From positions 62,001 to 126,000 of the forward strand of contig NZ_LGIW01000011.1 in NCBI RefSeq assembly GCF_001275385.1: 64,000 nucleotides of DNA, read 5' to 3'. This stretch comes from Exiguobacterium sp. BMC-KP. Lineage in GTDB: Bacteria; Bacillota; Bacilli; Exiguobacteriales; Exiguobacteriaceae. The position numbers were made by a program, and so were the translations under genes. The first letter of the stretch is position 1. Each line of letters begins with the position of its first letter. A model generated the notes under the pieces. It searched no databases. It was not told where the DNA came from and saw only the letters and a program-made list of their open reading frames with translations. This document shows, in pieces, positions 1-10,200 of the stretch.

Positions 1-1180
1 CGATTTTAGCCATCGATAAATCTTTTAGTGTCAGCGGGGAAGTGAGTGTAATCCAGATGCTTTTTCCTTCGAATGACAAACTAGAGGAAGTCGTCGTGGT
101 CAATAGGATACAGATGGTCGTAAAGATGATAAATATATACTTACTACTGATCGTGATGAACGAAAATTCAAAAGTGTATGTGTAAAGAAGCGGTACCAAG
201 TTGAATAGATAGACTAAACTACCAATCAGTAATATCACGGGAGTTAAGATGGTGTTACTTACATAGGTAATCGATGATAGATAAAGTTGCACTTCTTTAA
301 GAAACAACTGTTTGAAAATGTTGTTTTGAATGAGTGGTGTTCCTTGATTGATTTTTCTTTTACGTGTCTCCTGGAAAAGGCTTTCTACAGCTGCATACTT
401 ATATTTAATGATCCAAAGAGAAAGGATGGTTAATCCTCCTGTTAGGACAGTCATGGCAAGTAGTCGCAACATGTCATTTTCGATGTTCCAAAGACCTGTC
501 AGTCCAAATAAATTGAGAGGTGAAGATATATAAAAGATGGATTTGTATTGAAGTGAGTCAGAATTAAGAAGCGCAAAAACGATTGGAATTAAGAAAATTG
601 AAACTGTCACTAAAGCTTCAGCAACGTTATTTTGTAATTTGATAATGCTTAATATCCATTTACTCAAAATCGAAACGAGTAAAGTGGATGAAAGGATCAG
701 AATAGGTGTCGTGATGAGTAATACAATCGAGCTGAAAACAAAGGAATGAATGTTTGAAACGATTAATAAGTACGAACATACCGCAGCAAGGAGTGCTACC
801 GCGATTAACGAGGTGTAGATGAAAAATAGTTTAATCAAGTGAAACAATCGGAGTTGCCATAGGGGTAAGGGAAGACTGAAGATGAAATCCCGATCGTTTG
901 AGAAGACGATTTTTTTAACGCCGCTCAGTATCGTCCAGATCCCGAACACCCAGAATAGAAGTGAAGAGAGAACAGGGAGAAGAATGTCTACCTGATCGTT
1001 CGAATAGAGATCGAAGGCGATATACAGCACATAGGAGATCGCCATGAAGAGAGCCGCGCAGTATCCAGCAATCGTCAGAGTCGCATGATTACGATCGGAC
1101 TTACTATTTGCGTTATTCAATCGAGATATTTGAAGATCGTTTAGGATAACGAATTTTTGTAATGAAAGAAGCTTATTCAT
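1..1180 (-). CDS. ABC exporter permease subunit, partial at left edge
   Basis: Open reading frame starting at ATG 1178-1180 behind a good AGGAGG site and still open at base 2, so at least 393 residues are visible and the C-terminus is missing. It has many hydrophobic helices with short polar links and no nucleotide-binding motifs, as expected for a large exporter permease of the EcsB/ABC_export kind. Its start overlaps the end of the upstream ATPase gene by 8 bases, so the two are translationally coupled and probably form one transporter. By position it corresponds to LugH of the lugdunin locus. A role in peptide export or producer self-protection is inferred from context, not from a motif. 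Confidence 0.75.
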   Translation of the reverse strand, partial: MNKLLSLQKFVILNDLQISRLNNANSKSDRNHATLTIAGYCAALFMAISYVLYIAFDLYSNDQVDILLPVLSSLLFWVFGIWTILSGVKKIVFSNDRDFIFSLPLPLWQLRLFHLIKLFFIYTSLIAVALLAAVCSYLLIVSNIHSFVFSSIVLLITTPILILSSTLLVSILSKWILSIIKLQNNVAEALVTVSIFLIPIVFALLNSDSLQYKSIFYISSPLNLFGLTGLWNIENDMLRLLAMTVLTGGLTILSLWIIKYKYAAVESLFQETRKRKINQGTPLIQNNIFKQLFLKEVQLYLSSITYVSNTILTPVILLIGSLVYLFNLVPLLYTYTFEFSFITISSKYIFIIFTTICILLTTTTSSSLSFEGKSIWITLTSPLTLKDLSMAKI

Positions 1181-1886
1181 GTGTAGTAATCCTCCTAAAA
1201 GTCTCGTTCAAACTTCCGTTCACCAATAAGTTGATCATCGTATCATTCACGACTACTTTTCCTTCGTGAATCATCACAACCTTGTTGCAAATTTTTTCGG
1301 CGACTTCTAAAACATGAGTAGAATATAAAACAATGGCACCTTCTGAAGCACGTTTTTTCATCTCTTCTTGCAAAAAATAAGTGGCATTAGGATCTAAACC
1401 GACAAACGGTTCATCTAAGATGATCAATTTTGGGTTGTGCATCAATACGGAAATAAGGACTAACCGCTGCTTCATTCCATGCGAATAGGTGGAGACTAGA
1501 TCATGGATTGCATCACCAAAATGAAGTTTCTTTAATAAAATCGTTAGTTGATGATTGATCGTGTCGCTATCCACGTTGTAGATGCTTCCTATGAGTTCCA
1601 AATACGAGTATCCTGTCATATTCCCATATAAGGCGGGTGTGTCAGGTGAATAGCCGATCTGTTGTTTAAACGCTTGAGGATCGCTCTTAATACTGATGTC
1701 ATTCAACTCAATTTCACCTTGATCAAAATTATGAATACCGACAATCGATTTAATTGAGGTTGTTTTCCCAGCACCATTCATTCCAATGAAAGCACAAATA
1801 TCGCCTTCCACGAGTTCTAAATTTAAATTCTTGATTCCCTTCTCGGAACCTCCATAAATTTTCGTGAGATTTTGAATCGTCAACAT
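1173..1886 (-). CDS. ABC transporter ATP-binding protein (LugG-like position)
   Basis: 237-residue ATPase. Walker A is GMNGAGKTTS near residue 35, Walker B is LIILDEPFVGLDP, and the signature is the divergent YSHGMKQR instead of LSGGQ, as in EcsA-type exporter ATPases. It lies 19 bases downstream of the preceding permease gene and overlaps the next permease by 8 bases, so it should energise that partial permease. It is the fourth gene of a five-gene minus-strand operon divergent from the NRPS genes. Export of, or immunity to, the peptide product is the likely role; this is inferred from the neighbourhood. Confidence 0.88.
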   Translation of the reverse strand: MLTIQNLTKIYGGSEKGIKNLNLELVEGDICAFIGMNGAGKTTSIKSIVGIHNFDQGEIELNDISIKSDPQAFKQQIGYSPDTPALYGNMTGYSYLELIGSIYNVDSDTINHQLTILLKKLHFGDAIHDLVSTYSHGMKQRLVLISVLMHNPKLIILDEPFVGLDPNATYFLQEEMKKRASEGAIVLYSTHVLEVAEKICNKVVMIHEGKVVVNDTMINLLVNGSLNETFRRITTHE

Positions 1887-1905
1887 ATGAAATCCCTCCT
1901 TGTTA

Positions 1906-2673
1906 TTAAGAATGTTTCAATTTTTTATTTGAGATTACTAAATTAATGGATATGAACAATAGACAAGAGAGGATACTTAAATGATTCGCATTTGATACGG
2001 TCATAAGTTGTGATTCCGCTAAGTTTAAGACCGAACCTGGTGATAAAAGAAATATGGAATGATTTAAGCCTTTTAGTAATACACAAACGATTGATAGGAT
2101 AATCGTAAATACAGCTACGATTATCGGATTTTTAATGAAACTACTTAATAAGATAGTAAGACTGATAACGAAAAGGATCCAGATGCTGTAATACAGGAGA
2201 AAACCTAAAAAACCTAAAAATGAGAGGGCACCGAAAAAGTAGATTGTGTAGTAATAAGAAGTGAGAGCACCAACCATGATGCAAAACATACTAATCAACC
2301 AGTGACTTGTCATTTTTGACAGGATGTAAGAAGGAACGGTGACAGGTCTCGTTAAAATGAAGTCCTGCATTCCATTGTTTCGATCAGTCGCTATCATTCC
2401 CATGAAACTGATGATGAGTATGATGAGACCGATTTGGTTAAATTGCCCTGAAATTGTAGAGATGAAGATTTCACTAGAAGACGGAATCGGGCGATTCGGA
2501 TCAAGTGTAATTCCATCTGCACCACCCACGTTTTTTAGAATGACGTCCATATACTTATTGAGAAGGGGCTGAGTCATTCCTAAAATAATAAAGACGATGG
2601 ATAACCAAATGATTTTAAAGTCTTTAATAGCTTCAATTAACTCGGTTCGGAATAAAATGTAATAGTTGTTCAT
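1906..2673 (-). CDS. ABC-2 type permease (YxlG/LugF-like)
   Basis: 255-residue protein with about six transmembrane helices and a large extracytoplasmic loop after the first (about residues 45-75), typical of ABC-2 family permeases. The second helical segment contains a GMQDFILTRPV stretch of the kind conserved in the NosY/YxlG group. The start codon overlaps the stop of the upstream ATPase gene by four bases (ATGA), which argues strongly for a dedicated pair. Small membrane protein, ATPase, permease is also the order of yxlE-yxlF-yxlG in Bacillus subtilis and of the first half of the lugdunin transporter genes. Confidence 0.85.
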   Translation of the reverse strand: MNNYYILFRTELIEAIKDFKIIWLSIVFIILGMTQPLLNKYMDVILKNVGGADGITLDPNRPIPSSSEIFISTISGQFNQIGLIILIISFMGMIATDRNNGMQDFILTRPVTVPSYILSKMTSHWLISMFCIMVGALTSYYYTIYFFGALSFLGFLGFLLYYSIWILFVISLTILLSSFIKNPIIVAVFTIILSIVCVLLKGLNHSIFLLSPGSVLNLAESQLMTVSNANHLSILSCLLFISINLVISNKKLKHS

Positions 2674-3572
2674 GTCTCTGAAACCATCTCTAGAAAAATA
2701 TCTTCTATGCCCTTCTCGTAATATTCAATCGAGGTAATATCCAAATCATTCGCTTGGGTTTTAGTCAGTAGCGTTTTTAAGTCTAAGTCATGTGAGCCGG
2801 TGAATATAAAAGATTTGGAAGATGTATATTCAATATGCTCAATCGTGTCATCGTTTTTCTCAAAAGAAATGATTTTTTCTTCGGTGTAAGCTCTGTTAGT
2901 TCTGATAAGTACTTGCTTTCGATTGAGTTGAGCATAGTCTTCGTCAATATTCCCGACGATTTCACCGTTCTTGATCACGATATATCGATCACAAAACTCA
3001 CTCGCATCATCTAATATATGTGTCGAAATAATAATCGTTGTTCGTTTCTTGAGCTTTCCGATTAATTTCTTTACTTCGTTTCGGCCGATAGGATCTAATG
3101 CAGAAACTGGTTCATCTAAGATAAGTAACTGTGGCTCATGTAAAATGGCTTGTGCGATGCCAAGTCGTTGTTTCATTCCTCCTGAAAGTTGCTCAACTTT
3201 CAGCTTTTGTTTTCCCTGCAACCCTACTTCTTCTAGAACGAGAGGGATTTTATGGAGTAATTCACTCTTTTTTAATCCTGACAACTTTCCAAAAAACATT
3301 AATGATTCTTCACAAGTCATCCAAGGCTTAAAATCTGTATGCTGTGACAAATAGCCGATGTATTTTTTATGGCTTAGGATTGGATCAGAATAAAAACGAA
3401 TATCGCCTTTGTCATAATTAAGGATTCCGGTCATGCATTTGATTAAAGTTGTTTTCCCTGCTCCGTTAGGTCCTAATAAACCTATACATTCTCCTTGAGA
3501 AATCGAAAAGTTAACGTCTGTTAGAATAGGGCGACTATTGATTGTCTTGTAAAGGTTACTGACCGTAATCAT
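2670..3572 (-). CDS. ABC transporter ATP-binding protein (YxlF/LugE-like)
   Basis: 300-residue ATPase with Walker A GPNGAGKTTLIK near residue 35, a canonical LSGGMKQRLGIAQ signature, Walker B LLILDEPVSALDP and the switch His in IIISTHIL. The C-terminal 80 residues or so form the extension seen in drug- and bacteriocin-exporting ATPases. It overlaps the small membrane protein gene by 17 bases and the permease gene by 4 bases. With that permease it should form an exporter for a hydrophobic peptide; substrate assignment rests on the divergent NRPS operon. Confidence 0.9.
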   Translation of the reverse strand: MITVSNLYKTINSRPILTDVNFSISQGECIGLLGPNGAGKTTLIKCMTGILNYDKGDIRFYSDPILSHKKYIGYLSQHTDFKPWMTCEESLMFFGKLSGLKKSELLHKIPLVLEEVGLQGKQKLKVEQLSGGMKQRLGIAQAILHEPQLLILDEPVSALDPIGRNEVKKLIGKLKKRTTIIISTHILDDASEFCDRYIVIKNGEIVGNIDEDYAQLNRKQVLIRTNRAYTEEKIISFEKNDDTIEHIEYTSSKSFIFTGSHDLDLKTLLTKTQANDLDITSIEYYEKGIEDIFLEMVSET

Positions 3573-3798
3573 GACGATGAATCCTCCTTCCGATTACTAA
3601 AAATAAGATTGGCCCCAATAATTGAATCAGTAAGATGACAATTAACCAGACATAAGGAATTGCTATCTGATCTTTTCGTTTAAACCAATCTACGAGGGTA
3701 ATGATGATGAGCAGTAGATTAAAGAAAAGAATAGGCAACATGAAGGGAAGAATTTGATTCCAGTCGATCTCCAAAAGTGCATTAAAGTCTGTGTTCAA
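3556..3798 (-). CDS. Small membrane protein of PLDc_N/YxlE type (LugI-like position)
   Basis: About 80 residues with two transmembrane helices separated by a short basic loop (VDWFKRKDQ) and ending in the LLGPILFLVIGRR pattern of the phospholipase-D N-terminal (PLDc_N) membrane family, which includes B. subtilis YxlE. I prefer the TTG at 3796-3798, which is 8 bases from AAAGGAG; a GTG at 3805-3807 would overlap the ribosome site. It is first in the exporter operon. In the sigY operon the homologue precedes an ABC pair, and in the lugdunin locus a small membrane protein (LugI) does too, so it is probably an accessory or immunity subunit. Confidence 0.75.
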   Translation of the reverse strand: MNTDFNALLEIDWNQILPFMLPILFFNLLLIIITLVDWFKRKDQIAIPYVWLIVILLIQLLGPILFLVIGRRIHRHDYGQ

Positions 3799-3820
3799 CT
3801 TAATCACTCCTTTCTATTTC

Positions 3821-3834
3821 CATTATCAATAATG
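3821..3834. promoter_or_regulatory. Palindromic operator candidate over the exporter -10
   Basis: CATTATCAATAATG is a perfect 6-2-6 inverted repeat covering the proposed -10 element. A second, one-mismatch copy (CATTATTAAGAATG) lies upstream at 3893-3906 between the divergent operons. Two similar sites in one control region suggest a dimeric regulator binds here; the regulator is unknown, the HTH protein at 28123-28641 being a candidate. Confidence 0.4.
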
Positions 3835-3850
3835 AAAATTAATAAGTCAA
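3822..3850 (-). promoter_or_regulatory. Promoter of the exporter operon
   Basis: On the minus strand TTGACT (3850-3845) is followed after exactly 17 bases by GATAAT (3827-3822). Transcription would begin near 3815, leaving only about 17 leader bases before the TTG start. The -10 lies inside a 14-base palindrome (3821-3834), a good place for a repressor. Confidence 0.55.
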
Positions 3851-3988
3851 CGCTTTTGTTAAAAAATAAAGAATGATTGGAAAAACGATAACCATTATTA
3901 AGAATGAAAAAATAAATTTTTTACTTCAATGATTAAAATCCATAAAAAATAATTGTATTTTAGAAAAGTAATGAAGCTTATATTAGAT

Positions 3989-4005
3989 AATTGGTCTTAC
4001 CAATT
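3989..4005. promoter_or_regulatory. Inverted repeat upstream of NRPS genes
   Basis: AATTGGTCTTACCAATT has perfect 7-base arms around CTT. It lies about 210 bases ahead of the first NRPS gene in the divergent control region and has the size of a TetR/MarR-type operator. It has no U-tract and no upstream gene to terminate, so a protein-binding site is likelier than a terminator. Confidence 0.35.
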
Positions 4006-4085
4006 ATGAATACCTAATACGATAAATAGGATAAATTAAAAGTATATCGAAATAAAAAAACGTTCATGAAACATTTGAAATGAAA

Positions 4086-4091
4086 TATAAT
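4086..4091 (+). promoter_or_regulatory. Possible -10 element of the NRPS operon
   Basis: A perfect TATAAT lies 128 bases upstream of the chosen NRPS start. The matching -35 at 4063-4068 (TTCATG) is poor, so an activator would be needed or the true promoter lies elsewhere in 3900-4150. Confidence 0.25.
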
Positions 4092-4218
4092 TACGATTTT
4101 ATGGGAGGTTGAAACTTTATTTATAGTGTGTTTAATTTGAAACGAGGAATTTTTTGGGAGTGTTTTACTGTTATTTGATTGAGAAATGGTTCTAAAAATG
4201 CATCGGAGGTCAATCGAT

Positions 4219-7200
4219 ATGGAGAGTATGATGTTAAAAAAGTCAAAAGAAGTAACCGATTTTGAATACCAAATGTTTATCTTATCGAAAAAACTTGGGA
4301 CATCAGATTTATATACGGAGACGTGGGCTTTCAAGCTTTCTGATCATATCTCCATGTCGAAATTGGAAATGGCAATACTCTCTGTCATCGAAAAAAACGA
4401 AGATATACATAGTCGATTTGTAATGGTGGAGGATGCACTTAAAAAAGTATTGAATGTAAATCATGATGTTTTAGAAATCATAGATAGTACTGAGATTGAA
4501 CTAATGAACTTGATTGAGGATTTGAAGAGTGAAAAATTTGATGTAGAAGAAGATGCGTTAATACGCTTCTACTTGTATCATCATCGTTCTTCAAACGAAG
4601 GATATCTATTAATTAATTCACACCATATTTTAACAGATTCTGTGACTAAGAATATCTTGTTGAATAAAATATTCAATGAATATGACGATAAAATTGATTC
4701 TTTGGCGATCAAGACAATAGAGAATGATCAAGGAATAAATAAAAACCCACTCTTGAATCTAGAATCATATAAATCTTATCTAGCCAAAATCATTAACTAT
4801 CCTGATCGTGCTAATCCTTATGGGGCTATTAAGGAGAACATAGACGGGCATGTCAATCACATTTTGTTTTCGGAAGAGTTTCTTGATAAAGTCACTAGCA
4901 TTTGCAAAACAAAGCGCATCACTCCTGTAACTTTTTACTTATCTACATTTTATACATTCCTATGTCATGAGTTGAATACGACGCAATTTCGATTAGGAAT
5001 TCCTTTTTCAAGTAGAAGTAATAGTAATGAATCAAATAAAATTGGATATTTTGTAAATACGCTGCCGTTCGGTATGGACATTGGTGATTTTAGTTCCTAC
5101 AAGCAGTTACTAAAGCATGTTCAACTGGAATTGTTCAAGTTAGATGAGTATAAAACGATTGCAAGCTCGCATATTTCGGATATCACGTCTTCGATGAACG
5201 GTAACTTATATAGAACCGTGTTTAGTTATCAAGAAACAGAACCATTGGATCAAATAGACTCTGAAGTCTACACATCCCAGAACGGAGCAAAATTTGAATT
5301 AACAGTAAATTTCAAAAAAACAAAAAATTCTCTTCAATGTGAAATGGAATTTTCAGATGAAACATGGTCCTTAGAAGAATCATCCCGTTTCATTCATCGA
5401 TTTAAGAGATGGATGCTGAGACATGTTGTTGAAGAATTTGATTGGGATGTCTTGAACATTAAGAACAATCAAAATGAATTGGTTCTCGAAGAGGATTCTT
5501 ACCAATTAAGAGGCGAATTTAGTTCTCAAAAATCGGACTCAATCTACGATAGATTTTCATCATACAGCAATCATTCGACATACCATTATGCGATTTCACA
5601 TAATAAACACTGCATCAATTATAAAGATCTGAATGATAAGGTGATCAACTTCTCGCATAGACTTTTAAATCTTGGACTTGATTCCTCTCAAGTCGTCGCT
5701 CTAAGACTAAATAGATCTATCGATACAATCGCACTCATCTTTGCTCTATCGAAGGTAGGGATTACACACGTCCATCTCAGCGAAATGTATCCTCTAGATC
5801 GAACGGAGTACATACTAAAGGATTCGAAAGCGTCACTCCTTATCTGTGAGGAAACGACGAATAGCGATGATGAGCTACTCTTAGAAAAGATCACATGGAT
5901 TGATTTTTATCAAATTGATGATACTCCTCCGATTTCAGTACAGACACAGACCAAAAATGAAATTTTCAGTTTGATCTACACTTCTGGAACAACAGGGGAA
6001 CCTAAAGGAGTAAAAATCAAAAATGAAAGTATCATTAATTTTTCATCCAATCATATGAATTTCATCACTAATCCAAATGAAGTGTTTACACATGTCAGTA
6101 CGTATACATTTGACGCATGGTTTTTCGAGGTAATGCTTCCTCTATTGAATGGGAAGACATTAATAGTGGTAAATTCACCTATAACTGACGAGAAGAATTG
6201 GCATTTTGGAGAAAAAGATGTTTTACCGACGGTCTCATTTTTGACCACAGCATTATTTAACTCGTTCGTAGACAGTAAGTTGATTAAAAAAATTCATTCC
6301 ATCCAGAAATATGTAATCGGAGGTGAAAAGGTCTCCCCAAGACATGTAGAAAACGCCTTCAAGCAAAACGAGAACATAGAGATCATTAACGCATACGGAC
6401 CAACAGAAAATACGACGTTCACCACCATCTATAAGATACCGAAACAAGTACCACGAGACATCCCGATTGGTACACCACTGACGAATACGAATGTCATTAT
6501 AACGGGTCCGAACATGGAGATTTTACCTAAAAATTGTTATGGAGAAATAATGATTTCTGGTAGGAATTTAATGCAGGGCTATCTCAATAAAGGAAATGAC
6601 AAACTAATCGAGTCAAATGTGAATGGTTTGGAAGAGATGTACTATAAAACAGGCGATATCGGAAAGATTGGTCTCGACAATCAGTTGTATTACTTACACA
6701 GAAAAGACCGCCAAGTGAAGATCAGAGGATTTAGGATTGAACTATCTGAGATTGAACAAAAGTTGATGCAGATTAATGGAATCACAAAATGTGTTGTACA
6801 GGTAGAAGATGAAATCAATCGCAAAAAATTGATTGCCTATTTTACAGGTACGCTTGACGTGGAGAACCTTAAAAAACATGCTGAATTCTTATTACCCAAA
6901 TACATGTTACCAAATCAGTACATCTTACTTGAAGAAATCAAACTAACGATTAACGGGAAAATTGATAAATCTTCTGTAGTTGAAGCTATTCACATTAATG
7001 AGAACACCAACCTAGTTTGGAGTCATACAGAAAAAATGATTTTAGAAGCTATCTCAAAAGTCACAAAAAATGAGAACGCGGATAAAAATGAAAACTTCTA
7101 TTCGTTAGGAATCGACTCTATTTCGTCTCTTCAAGTGTGCTCGCTTTTAAGGTCTAAAGGAATGGACATCAGCGTTTCAGAGTTCTTCAAATACCAATCG

Positions 7201-10200
7201 ATTGCGTCATTGGCGAACTATATCGAGGAGTCGAATAAGCTAGGTGAAATTAGAGATGTAACACGTCAAGTGTGGACGGAAAATACACTTTCACCTATCC
7301 AAAAATGGTTTTTTGATACGCAGCCTAATCATCCATCACATTGGAATCAGACGGTTCTTATAAAGCTATCAGATGAACACCATATAGAGACGATTGTGGA
7401 GAGTCTAGAGAAGCTAGTGAATCAATTCAATATTTTCTCTTCGATCTTTACATACGAGGATGGAAACTGGATTCAGAAAATCATGGAGGATCGGTCTTAT
7501 CATATTAGTGTTCAATCTGATGTGAGTGAGATGAACTTAGATGATGTGTTGGCATCAAATCAAAAAAGAATCGATATACGTAAAAATCTATACCATTTCT
7601 CTATCATTCGAGTAGCTGATAAAACGTATGTCCAGCTGGTCATTCATCATTTAATTATTGATGGCGTTTCATGGAGAGTACTGTTATCGCAGCTCTCAAA
7701 TAATCTCGAGGATAATTCGGAAATACTTACGGAAAGAAAGAGCTTTAATGAGTGGGTACAGTATCTCGATGATTTTGAGGTGAGTAAGGTATCTAGACTA
7801 TTTTGGGATGAGCTCGATATCGAACTGGAACCTAAATTGACGGTTAACTATAGTGATATTCATTACCTGGAGATGGAATTTAACCTATATCAAACAAAGG
7901 AGCTAAAAGAAAAAGTCATTCATCATTTCATGGGAGATCTAGAGTCTACTTTGTTAGGTATCTCTGCCAAGGTAATAAATAAAGTTATACAGAATTTAAA
8001 TGAAACGATGGTCGTACAGCTCGAAGGTCATGGAAGACCCATGATGGAATCTGATTTTTCATCCACGATTGGTTGGTTCACGAGTATCTATCCAATTCAA
8101 TTGAAATGTGAAGAATCTACATCGGATACCATTTTAAAAACACATAAGATCATTTCTGAAATTCCAAATAAAGCTTTCGATTATTCTTTACAAAAATCGC
8201 TGAAATTTAAGTCTGACTGGACCTTTAACTTCATGGGTGACTTTAATTCTGATGCTTATCAAGGATTTGAAGTTTCAGAGATGTTTAGAACAGATGATTT
8301 TTCGAAAGAAAGTTTAGTACCCTACAGCCTTCAAATCGTACCCATTGTAGTAGACGATAAGCTCTCGATTAAAGTATTCTTCAATGAAAAATTGTATTCT
8401 ACTGTTCAGATTCAGACATTGATCAAGGAATTGAATGAAGAGTTACTTACCTTCATTGACTCTAAAAGTGAGCGATACCTGCCTGTCTCTGGAATGAAGG
8501 AAGGTATGTTGATCCAACATGAAGCGTCGGAGGAGACTGGAGACTATATCATTCAATGGACAATGGATACACCGAATATCGATTTGAATAAATTTCAAGT
8601 AGCGACGAATACATTGATTCGTAAAGTCGATGCATTAAGATCAGTATTTACTTTTATCGATGGAAACGGATATGAAATCATCAAAGAAGCCAGTGAGGTT
8701 TCGCGCAACTACATGACTACTATCTTCGATTGGTCTCTATTGGCAGACGATGAAGTAGAACGAGAGACTAAAAGATATCTAAAGAACCAAAAATCGATTG
8801 GCTTTGACTTTACGAATGGTCCATTGTTTAGGTTTACGGTCATTAAGAAAAAAACGAATTTCACTGTCATTTTTGAATTCCACCATATCATTCTAGATGG
8901 ATGGAGCATGTCTCAATTATTCGATAGTTTATCCAAGGCATACGAACATGGTGTCGAAGTGGATCTACATGATTATGCCCAAGTTCGAATGAATCTTGAA
9001 ACGTTGAAGAGTTATAGCAATTTAGAGGAATGGGATGGAGTTCTATCCAACTACACGCCGATCAAATTCATGAATACGAGTGGAATAGATGAAAGAATTC
9101 AGAGGTTCGGTTCCAATTCTATCAGTTCTGTGTTGTCTCAATACCTAAAGACGAATAATTTAACGATGAATGAATTCTATATGCTAGCTTGGAGCATCAC
9201 ACTATCAAAAGCATTTGGGAAAAAGGATATCCTGTTCGGAGCTACTATTTCAGGGCGGAATACACTTTCGATGCAAGAATTGAACACAGTAGGCATGTTC
9301 ATCGCGACACTCCCAGTCAGAATGAACGACTTTGATGTAACAGAGACATCTGCATTGATTACTGCTATTAAACAAAATATGAAACGTATGCAGGATTATG
9401 ATTATATTTCTTGGCTAGATATATCCAAGAAGTTGAAAGAAAACAGTGAAATTCAAATCGGTTATGTTTTTGAAAATTATCCTGTATCTGATAATGATGG
9501 AATGTTTTCGATTTCTAACTTTGATGGACAAGAACAGGTTGAGTTTCCGCTAGCACTTTCTGTAGTTCAAAAGGGTCAGGAAATCATACATGAAATGACG
9601 GCAAAATCTAGTGAAGTAAGCAGCGAATTATTGGATACGATCGAAGCCTTGTTTGAAGCGGTTGTATCAGGATTGATCCAGCATTCCAATGACTATTCGT
9701 ATCTCACCAAAAGGATACACGACAATACACGATTATTTAGTCCGCCTCGAGAAGTAACCAATTCAGAGGTAGACTTGAGATCAGAATTGTTAAGGGGCTT
9801 CAAAAAATTTAGTGACAATGTATTTATTAAGCAAGAAGAAAAGTCCCTCACATATGCTCAAACGTTAAATATGATAGAGCAGATCATTCGAACGACGAAT
9901 CTCTCGTCTGATGACGTCGTAGTAGTAAAAACGGAAGACCGGCTGAAAAAAACAATCTATCTCTTATCATGTTTGTTATCTGGAGCAACCTATGTGCCTG
10001 TTTCGCAAGAATACAATGAAAAACGAATTGACTATATTCTTGAAAATGCAGCTGCCAATTGTCTTTTCGATTCAGAAGGTAAATTCCAAAGAATCAGCGA
10101 ACGTTCGAAAAACGGTGGACTTGCTTATATTATCTATACGTCAGGAAGTACAGGGGAACCAAAAGGTGTGAAGGTGACATCTCAGAACCTAAGTAACTTT

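Noticed and set aside
4219-5500. First C domain as a lipo-initiation (starter) C domain of a lipopeptide
   Set aside because: A separate Cys A-T protein provides the missing donor, and no acyl-CoA ligase or acyl carrier is present. The HHILTDS motif alone does not prove a starter type.
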